A DNA stretch of 64,000 bases. Origin: Astropecten irregularis (lineage: Eukaryota > Echinodermata > Asteroidea > Paxillosida > Astropectinidae). Location: the NCBI GenBank assembly GCA_963971285.1, contig OZ020244.1:15748001-15812000 (forward strand), in the 5' to 3' direction. The notes below the pieces were generated by a model. That model had not been told where the DNA came from. It ran no database searches and was given only the letters and a program-made list of their open reading frames with translations. The translations under genes and the position numbers were made by a program. Every line of letters begins with the position of its first letter. Position 1 is the first letter of the stretch. Positions 37,701 to 44,800 of this stretch are shown here, piece after piece.

Positions 37701-38914
37701 CGTTAGGCCTAACTCTTATAGTTTTTTTTAGGAACCACTAACGTTACTCCCCATTGCTGCCCTAACGTTAGGGCCTAGTCTAAACTTAAGTTAAGTTACA
37801 CACTATATCGAAACGGTTACTCCATCAAACCAAAAACTCACTTATAAATATAAATAATCTTAGCATATCTCACCGGAAAATCCTGGCTCAGTATCGGCGG
37901 GGAGACATTTAGGGCAATGCCAGTCCCCTTCTGGCAACGTTTCTGCCGTCACTCCAGCGCATTGGTAGTGCCACCATTCGATGCTACAGTTTGCACTGTC
38001 GCACCCGATCATCTCTTTCGTCATTGAACCGCCACATACACAGTATTGACGAAGGTCTTCCTCCACATCACAATCGGACTGATTACTATCGATATCACTT
38101 TGAATATCTTCGTCTGAAAAATCACTAATGTCGCTAAAATCGTAGTCATCTAAACCATCGAACACGAAGTCATCTTTCCCGTAGGCAGCCATTTTTGTTG
38201 TTAAGGACGCGGACCACTGACGCAGACTTGACATATCGCGTTGCATGCTGGGTGTTTTTTCCGGTTACGTAATCGCGAAGAGCGCTGGAGCACCCGCGGG
38301 CTTTGTTTATGTCGGATTAGTTGCGGTCGTGAAAGCAGCTTTTTTACGATCGCGGTAACTTACAACCGACGCTTTGAAGTGAGGGTAGTTGTAACTCCTT
38401 CTCTTCCTTCCTCCATGGTGTAACGTAACGCCTACGAGTTGAACAACATTCGCACAGCCACAGGAGACCGCATTTTATTCTTTTCTTGACATACTCACAT
38501 AGTCATAGCCTAACGTAGGCCCTAAATAATTTCCTAATCACATTTGGCCAAATTTTAAAATATCTGTAAACAATTCTATCTGTACCCATCCCCTGCAAAG
38601 TAACACCTAATTTGATCAACCAAAACGTGAAGTCTGAAGGAGACAAACAAACCCGCACTCACCGGGTCATTTGGATCAGAGAGACTCGGCTCCCTTTCGC
38701 CTTCCCGAATAATTTCTTGGATTCTCTCTTCGTCAATCTCTGTCCGCTTTCCCGTCACATATTCTGACTGCTGGACTTTCTTGGTAGTTGAACTATATAC
38801 ACGCATGGGTATTGCAGGTATGTGTGCCCTCAAACATGGCAAACGGGACGAATTTCGCTGCAAAAGGCTCATCAAACGACAGCCAATTTTCGTTCCTCTC
38901 ACGAGAGCCGCCAT
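25710..38914 (-). CDS. NDUFB11: NDUFB11, mitochondrial complex I subunit (3 coding exons)
   Basis: Accessory single-pass membrane subunit (ESSS) of NADH:ubiquinone oxidoreductase, in the inner mitochondrial membrane. Exons in transcript order: 38914-38663, 29253-29126, 25869-25710; introns follow codon 84 (phase 0) and codon 126 plus 2 nt. The product is 179 aa. Residues 1-50 have no acidic residue and are Arg-rich, like a matrix-targeting presequence. Residues 104-124 form a transmembrane helix preceded by SHGFSPDPVIDLW. The segment after the helix, YIPESKGHEW...EAE...GVPLI...CDPEKLILP, aligns with the mammalian C-terminal tail (LPDYRMKEW, DPSKIQLP). The exon 2 donor, GTTGGT, is weak, but it is the only one near the exon end that joins to exon 3 in frame. 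An upstream in-frame ATG exists at 39001; 38914 is preferred for its AACATGG context and targeting peptide. Intron 1 (9.4 kb) contains a complete two-gene transposon; intron 2 is mostly a foldback array. The stop lies in a minisatellite. Confidence 0.92.
26123..26403. mobile_element. hAT5-like MITE, copy 1
   Basis: Ends CAGGGCTC...GAGCCCTG, flanked by direct TACTT at 26118-26122 and 26404-26408. The interior contains several TCTAGTGA/ACTAGACC motifs. Its sister copy at 44981-45279 has its own 5-bp duplication. CAGGGCTCGAAAT-type ends are hAT-like; 5-bp duplications are described for the hAT5 subgroup. Confidence 0.8.
26903..29048. mobile_element. Giant foldback element in NDUFB11 intron 2
   Basis: The left arm (26903-27575) is tandem CAACTTGTACCTTTGC, with 22-bp variants containing GAGTTAAGA. 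After a spacer of about 210 bp comes the right arm (27788-29048), built of the reverse complement (GGCAAAGGTACGAGTTGG) organised into a 47-bp higher-order unit containing GACCTTGCCATTGCGAAGGT. The outermost left unit begins GTCAACTCGTACC. The right arm ends about 80 bp from the donor of NDUFB11 exon 2. Long open frames in this region come from the repeats and are not genes. Confidence 0.85.
30269..30770. mobile_element. Small degenerate foldback element (CAACTCGTA type)
   Basis: Left arm 30269-30385 has repeated CAACTCGTA/CAACTCATA units; right arm about 30,676-30,745 has the inverted TACGAGTTGG/TACAAGTTGG units. An isolated half-arm of the same kind lies at 31486-31535. Confidence 0.6.
31218..31288. 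repeat. Inverted repeat TAGTTGCGATGATCGTAACC
   Basis: Arms 31218-31245 and 31260-31288 are near-perfect inverse copies around a 15-bp loop, in NDUFB11 intron 1. Confidence 0.6.
31580..31781. mobile_element. TAGGCCCTATAGAGGTTATTCAC MITE
   Basis: Inverted ends TAGGCCCTATAGAGGTTATT and AATAACCTCTATATAGGGCT, with GGCCGTCAAGC/GCTTGACGGCC inside. It lies about 80 bp left of the PHD transposon. Confidence 0.7.
32904..33452 (+). pseudogene. C-terminal fragment of a P-element/THAP9-type transposase, frameshifted
   Basis: Two exons, 32904-32955 and 33165-33452, join in phase (CATG|GTAAAT to CTCCAG|TGAAT). The second encodes YLLSQRFNQDPLEMYFSKQR then TGGSCDN, the conserved C-terminal block of P-element and THAP9-like transposases (N-Q-D-P-L-E...F...R...GG...DN). 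After DN the frame shifts by one base, and the continuation Q-F-G-H-N runs to a TGA at 33450-33452. An upstream open stretch (32089-32226) ending in GTGAGT could be a first exon in phase, but it shows no THAP zinc finger or catalytic segment. About 1 kb of room to the left is too little for a full transposase. It lies inside the 6.56-kb transposon, convergent with the PHD-finger gene. Confidence 0.65.
34813..38192 (-). CDS. ING-like PHD-finger protein with transposon-type C-terminal domain (4 exons)
   Basis: Exons in transcript order: 38192-37874, 37309-37187, 36438-36340, 35831-34813. Splice sites are GT-AG and phases join without a break to 519 aa. Residues 1-48 are very acidic (DDYDFSDISDFSDEDI). 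Residues 50-96 are a C4HC3 PHD finger (C51, C53, C64, C69, H75, C78, C93, C96) of the ING pattern: EMIGCD, IEWWHYQC, WHCPKC. Y50, M61, D65 and W74 correspond to the H3K4me3-cage positions of ING proteins. Residues 107-180 are a Ser/Thr/Pro/Gly-rich linker. The last exon encodes about 338 aa with LRYVAGYIPFALTKKYK and GRLFQVSDDVYLFFR, a domain style I recall from predicted transposon-derived proteins in cnidarians, amphioxus and echinoderms; I cannot assign it to a named superfamily. It lies inside a TIR-bounded element within NDUFB11 intron 1, same strand. The start at 38192 is chosen for its AAAATGGC context; an in-frame upstream ATG lies at 38246. No stop or frameshift is seen. Confidence 0.8.
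36536..36945. mobile_element. Foldback element inside the PHD gene intron
   Basis: Left arm 36536-36600 (CTCGTACCCAAGTTAAGTCG, CAAGTCATACG, TTAACTCGTACCC) and inverted right arm 36847-36945 (GGGTACGACTTGACTCGGG, GGGTACGAGTTGACTTGGG) flank a 240-bp unique core. It lies between coding exons 2 and 3 of the PHD gene, so it inserted after or together with the host transposon. Confidence 0.7.
38243..38252 (-). promoter_or_regulatory. Possible ZNF143/Staf-like site upstream of the PHD gene
   Basis: Read on the minus strand, CCCAGCATGC lies about 50 bases upstream of the chosen start codon, next to a CCGGAA (ETS-core) at about 38,257-38,263. CCCAGCATGC is the core of the vertebrate Staf/ZNF143 element. 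This is a motif match only, suggesting a TATA-less promoter inside the transposon's right end. Confidence 0.25.
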
Positions 38915-39002
38915 GTTGAATTCCCACAATGCACTACGTGAAATGGCAGCACTTTTTGGAAGAAACCACCACAACTTGGAGGTAGTATTTATATTTAGCA
39001 CA

Positions 39003-39495
39003 TTTCATGAGTGATTTAAATTAAAAAATTGTTACGTTATTTATTAGTAGTTCTATAAAAATCTTATTTTTAATATTTTTTATTATACTTCTGAAAGATT
39101 TTATGGCTAATTAAACTTATTTATAAATTTTATATTGAGAATTATATAGCATATTTTCATTATAACCCCTACTGTTGTTATGGACCGTTCCAAAAGAAAG
39201 TAGGTCAACATTCGTACAAACACATGTGGTCTTCGCGCTTCAAAACAAGTTTGACGACGGAATTAACATCAAATGGTAGGCCTTTATTTTTAAATTCAGA
39301 CTTTTTTCCTCAATGATCATGAATTGTTGTTAGTGTCTTATAAGTATCGGGTTAATACACGTGCTTTTCCAGACCGAAAATGACATAAATACGCTGGCAC
39401 GAGGGTAGAATCAATGACCGATTACGATTTCATCATTTTGTCGTCACGTTAATGACATTGCAGCAATCATTGCAGGTCGGTCAGTGGTTTCAGGT
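39003..39495. other. NDUFB11-ATRIP intergenic DNA, left part
   Basis: Divergent intergenic space between the NDUFB11 start and ATRIP. A/T-rich, no TATA-type promoter assigned. The rest of the gap is taken up by two foldback elements and one Harbinger MITE. Confidence 0.5.
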
Positions 39496-40495
39496 CAACT
39501 CGGTCCGTAACCAACTCGGTCCGAGTCAACTCGGTCCGTGACCAACTCGGTCCGTAACCAACTCGGTCCATGACCAACTCGGTCTGTAACCAACTCGGTC
39601 CGAGGCCAACTCGGTCCGTAACCAACTCGGTCCGTGGCCAACTCGGTCCGTGACCAACTCGGTCCCTATGGGAAAATGCACGCAAAAACGTCTGGTAATT
39701 TTGTTGCAGCAAAACGAGTACGAAGTCTCGCAAATTGCGTGAATTAAACTATTTATTTAGGTCTATTTATTTATTTATTCATTTATTATCTTAAAAACAT
39801 TAAAAGAATGAAAAATACATTGGCAGGTGCTGCCCAGGGCCTGACAAAAAGTAAAAAAAAAAAAAAAAAAAAAAAACCCTGTCTTCAAAAGACGTGCCTT
39901 CCCAAACACCTGCCAATTATAAATCTTATGTTAAATTATGTTATATGTATATACACAGATTAATCATAACAAAGCTAAAAAATCAAAAACAAAAACACAA
40001 AACAATCATCATTATTATTCATTAATTGATTCATTAATTCTAAACATAAAAAGCACATTTTCATAAGGCATTTGACTTCGTGTATGATTTAATTAATATT
40101 TTAATTAAAATTGTATTGTGCCATTTTATCAAATAATTATGGTATCAACATAATAAGACATAATTTATTTCTTCACGGTTTCAGCCACAAGCAAAACATA
40201 ATTATTATGTTATGATGACATTAAAAACATTAATGCAAATAGCCTACATGTTGTACACTGCTGCAGCAAACTGCATGGATTCTTGTTTGTGTACGTTTTC
40301 CCATAGGGACCGAGTTGGTCACGGACCGAGTTGGTCACGGACCGAGTTGGTCACGGACCGAGTTGGCCTCGGACCGAGTTGGCCACGGACCGAGTTGGCC
40401 ACGGACCGAGTTGGCCACGGACCGAGTTGGTCTCGGACCGAGTTGGTCACGGACCGAGTTGACTCGGACCGAGTTGGTTACGGACCGAGTTGACT
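39496..40495. mobile_element. Foldback element with GTCAACTCGGTCC arms
   Basis: The left arm (39496-39666) is tandem CAACTCGGTCCGTGAC/CAACTCGGTCCGTAAC. The right arm (40308-40495) is the inverted unit GGACCGAGTTGGTCAC. Both ends carry GTCAACTCGG. Just inside the arms a further inverted match (CCTATGGGAAAA) continues. The core of about 640 bp is A/T-rich with a poly(A) run near 39,850. It lies upstream of ATRIP. Confidence 0.85.
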
Positions 40496-40660
40496 GGCAC
40501 CCCGGTCAGTCACTGTTACTTTGAGCGTTTGACTTTTGGGTATGTTGACTTGTGTGGTAACTGTGGCCTCGCAACTTGGTAGTAGTGCCTAGGCCTAATT
40601 CGTATCATTGACAAAAGGTTCCCAACAAAACTGTCTTACTTTAGTACACCCTTAGCCTTA

Positions 40661-40770
40661 GGGCCTGTTTGTTTCACGCAAAGGATCCGATATTTTGGGA
40701 TCCTTCTCCTGTGCAGGGTACGCTAAAATGGGATCCGGATCCGCAGGATTCGTCCGAAACAAACAGGCCC
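40661..40770. mobile_element. 110-bp Harbinger-like MITE, copy 2
   Basis: Same ends and length as the copy at 246-355, inverted. Flanked by TTA on both sides, the 3-bp duplication of PIF/Harbinger elements, which commonly begin GGGCCTGTTT. Confidence 0.8.
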
Positions 40771-40792
40771 TTAATTTGCAATGGTAACAGGT

Positions 40793-41352
40793 CAACTCGC
40801 CCCCTGACCGACTCGCCCATAACCAACTCGCCTCCTCCCCGACTCGCCCCCTGACCGATTTTTGAGTTTTGTCAAATGTTATGACAATGTTTTTTTTATA
40901 GTTTTTGTGACTTTTTGAGATAATAGGCCTAATAATTATTTTTCTTTTTTTATTGTATGATTTTTTGTTTACTTTTTTTGTTATTGTTTGGTTTTAAAAT
41001 GTCTTGCTTTAACTGTAAGTGTTATCGGCTTATTGTTTTTTGTAGACTTTTTTATCATTATGACGATATGTTTTGTTCTATGGTTTGTTTTAAGTGTTGT
41101 TGTTGACTTGTTTTTCTTGTTTTTAAGTTGCGATTTTGAAGTTTAATGTTTTTGGTGCTGCGAACGAAATATTAAATTGAACCAGGAGTTTGTTTGTGGA
41201 CTTTGTGCAAAGGTGGAAAAGTCGGCTGGGAGGCGAGTTGATAAGGGGCGAGTCAGTCAGGGGGCAAGGGGGCGAGTTGGTAAGGGGCGAGTCAGTCAGG
41301 GGGCAAGGGGGCGAGTTGGTAAGGGGCGAGTCGGCTAGGGGGGCGAGTTGAC
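40793..41352. mobile_element. Foldback element with GTCAACTCGCC arms
   Basis: The left arm (40793-40860) has CAACTCGCCCCCTGACCGA units; the right arm (41233-41352) has GGCGAGTTGGTAAGGGGCGAG and CAGTCAGGGGGCAAGG units. Outer ends are GTCAACTCGCC and GGCGAGTTGAC. The core is T-rich and non-coding. It lies about 470 bp upstream of ATRIP coding exon 1. Confidence 0.8.
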
Positions 41353-41823
41353 TTGTAATCTTTGCAATAATTTTAAGCCAATGTTGTTAGATCTAATGTG
41401 AGAAAGATGTAAACCAAATACATTTTCAAAATTTTCATTTTTTTTTCTAACACGGAGGCTCATGCTCAACAACCCCAAAAGTGTAAACTGTAGAATACAT
41501 ATTTGAATTTCAGTCAGTTATTTTGTCCATTTTGGCAAATAGACACACACTTTTCACATATCACGTATGTCACGCTCGTCGCACGTGATTACATAGGTCA
41601 ACTGAACCTGATTTTTTTGCAATCAGTAACCGGAGAAGAAATTACCCGATTTTGCCCAGCACTAGTTAAGATCATTGCAAGTACACTGGTTTATGAAATT
41701 ATGATTGTCTCCTTTTTTTTATTGATGAACAAAAATTACCATAATTACTTTTTTTTTCAATTTAGGTGTGCATCATAGTTTTAATTGGTGTGAACAGGGC
41801 CGGACCTGTGGAGATATTTGAAG

Positions 41824-44800
41824 ATGTCCATCAACCCACTTTTCACTGGTCCTGTGCCAAAGAATCATCCGCCCATCTACAGTAATACCAGTGTTTCTCA
41901 AAATGCAAGAGGAATGACGGCTAACGTCCTACGCCAGACAAACCTCTACTCGGGTAATTCGAACAGCAGGAGCTCTCCAGGTCCCAGGAAAAAACCACGG
42001 ATGAGCAATCCCGGCGGATCTGAGATGACCAGCGATGGGGATCCGTTTCAAGAATTTGATAGCTTTACTGAAGATGACCTGCAAGCATGTGATATGATAG
42101 CGTCGCAGGCTCTGAGCCAGCAGCCACACTCGGATCCGGGACAAGTTGCCCAAGCTCCTAGAAGGGTCACCAGTGCTCCGGGATTTTCAAATCAGCCTCA
42201 TGCTAGTTTCCCAGAGGTGGTTTCCTCAGCCCATGGAAGCAGCAGAGGCAGCGTTGCAACTAATACACAGGCATGCAGCGGGTACAGGTCTCTCCAACAG
42301 ATGGGAGCTGGTGTCAGCAGTGCATCAGACCAGGGTCATGTTTCCTCGAGACCACCCCACTCAAGGAGTAGCCATACCTCAGCCACAGTCTCCTCGGTGA
42401 TGCAACCGCGTGTCTCGACACCAACACCTTCCCACGTCCAAACCAAAAGCACCACCAGACAATCCAACGTTAGCGGGACGAAGATTTACTATCGCTCTGG
42501 CAGTACGCCTCCGGGCAGTCACCAACAGACCGAGAACAGGCCTGTTAGATCAACAGGATCTCTCAACAGGACCATCCAATCCAATGTTGGGCCTAAAGCT
42601 ACAACGACAAAGCCAGAGCCTTACTCAGTTCCAAATAAATCGGGAGGAAATATAAATACGAACGGGCCTTTGCCTCACCATACAGATGCCAGTACTAAGA
42701 GCACTTCGTTCAGTTACAACGCAAAGCCCGTACCTCTTCAACAAAATGCCGATGTTGGAGATACCTTCCATTCAGCACCTTCTGTCGGTGGGAGATGCGG
42801 GAGCACCAGCCTCACCCCACCCAAGGGTGCTGTCGCCAGGGAGTCACCAGGCCTACCAGTGTCTTCAATCGGCAAAGATTCGGTAGCATCCCAGATACCG
42901 ATGAGTTTACAACAGCAGCAGATCATCAAGTACAGGACTGAATGGGAGACAGCCAAGCAGGAGGTACGTATCATGACAACACAAGGTATCCACTCTCTGT
43001 CCTAAGGACGGCCAGAACACACAGGCTGAAACGTTGAGATTCTCTCTCATCCGGTCCTTTTCAGGCATGTCAGGACCACACACTTTTACGAAAAGAGTGT
43101 AATACATGGTGTCTCCGCAAGCCTTACTAATAGTTCTAGTCTCTCCACCATGCAAAACTTCAAACCCTACAAGGTATCCTTCATGAAAATTTTGTTTCAG
43201 CATTGGTAGTTTCAGCATTGGCATTTGACATTGTTTTCAGAGCAGACTCCTCTGGGTTTTGAGATGAAGCACCCTTAATACCCTAGAAAGTCTGTATTAA
43301 ACAAAGAAAAATTGACTTGAGCTGGATTCGAACCAGCAACCTCCTGAAAATCGTACAGGCGCTCTACCAACTGAGCTATCCAGCTGAGAAATTGTTTCTC
43401 AGTTTGCAGCATTGCTGGGAGTATCGATAAGGTGATCCTTGGGATATATAGCACTATTTGCGTGGTTTCATGGCTTCTGACTGCCAAATGAACAAAGGTA
43501 ATTGAACATTTGGGACACCATCAACGTAGGGCTGGATAGCACAGTTGGTAGAGCGCCTGTACGGTACTCCGGAGATCGCTGGTTCGAATAAGGCTCCAGT
43601 CAATTTTCCGTCGTTCACTTTTCAATGACTTAAAATTCAGTCAGTTTCCCTTGTGGTTTGATAATGATTATTGTACTTGTTCATTTTTTCAAATTCTCAT
43701 CACTCAGCTGAAGCGTCTGACAAAGGACATGACGACCAAGGACGGCGAGAACCAGGTACTGCGGCAGAACCTGAGCAAGGCCAAGGCTGAGACAAGCCGC
43801 CTGCAGAGGGAGAGATTGCAGGGTGAAGAGCAGCGGAGACAGCAGATCAGCCAGTTGGAAAGAGATCTAAAGAAAGAGGTAATGTACTGGGGCCAATTTC
43901 ATAGAGCTGCTTAAGGACCAAAATTTGCTTAAGCATGAAAGGTCTTCCTTGATCAAACAGGATTACCAACCAAATTTTCATGTGATGTTTACTGCTTTTG
44001 ACTTGGGTTCGGCCATTGTTTGCTGAGCATGACATTCACAAGGAGTTTTGGCTGGCTTACTGATTTGATTTACCAAGGGTTTTGGCTTAAAGACATACAA
44101 GACTCTAAACGATTCTGAATGCTTTTGTTTTAATTCAGAAAAGGATTCACAATCTTACACACTTTTGCAGCAAGTCCAAGTTATAGTGTGTGTGGCATTG
44201 ATACTCCATTGCTTGCGTGGTGAGGCTGGTGACGGCCTTCGTCATGTTTGTGGCAGAGTAAATCAAGCCGTTGTATTTCTCTTTGGGACCGATTATAGAT
44301 TGACAGCCTCAGAACCCAACTGCAGTTTAAAGAGGCGGAGCTAATGCAAGCCAACAGCACCAGCTCCAACCAGCGCACTAGGCCACCCATACCCACAACC
44401 TCCACCGGCCCCGCCCCTGCTACACCCACGAAGCACCCTTCCGACTCTGTGGAGGATATACGAGACTCGGACACGTTCCCGACGCAGCAGACGTTCATGG
44501 CCGACAATCCGGCCGTTGAGAAGGGTCAGCTGAGGTCTCCGAGGTTCAGGACACTGGCAGAGGGTCAGCAGCTCCGCAGTAGTCCAAAGAGGAGTCCAAA
44601 GAAGAACACCTTCAGGAAAAGTCCAGGTAATCAATCAGAATAGGAGCTAAAAGAAGGTAGGATTGCAGTGACACCATGTAATCCCTTCAGTGAGAGTATG
44701 TGGTTCTGAGAAGAACCGGTAGTGTTATCTTGACATTCCTAACAGTGAGCTCTGTTCTTCCTCAGGAGAGTGACTCTAAGGACGAACAGAGCACACTGTT

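Larger units (their letters stand above)
31863..38418. mobile_element. 6.56-kb DNA transposon with perfect 37-bp TIRs and TGTAA target duplication
   Basis: Bases 31863-31899 and the reverse complement of 38382-38418 are identical over 37 bp, beginning CCATGGAGGAAGGAAG. The flanks carry a direct TGTAA at 31858-31862 and 38419-38423, a plausible 5-bp target duplication. Cargo is a minus-strand PHD-finger gene (34813-38192) and a plus-strand P-type transposase remnant (32904-33452), convergent. The region inside the left TIR (about 31,950-32,230) is CpG-rich and may be promoter or 5' UTR. A smaller foldback element (36536-36945) is inserted in the PHD gene's second intron. Superfamily is unresolved: P elements usually give 7-8 bp duplications, so the 5-bp duplication does not settle it. 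Confidence 0.8.

Noticed and set aside
43313..43390. Functional tRNA gene
   Set aside because: A and B boxes and T-arm are good, but the acceptor stem does not pair and the 3' tail is SINE-like.
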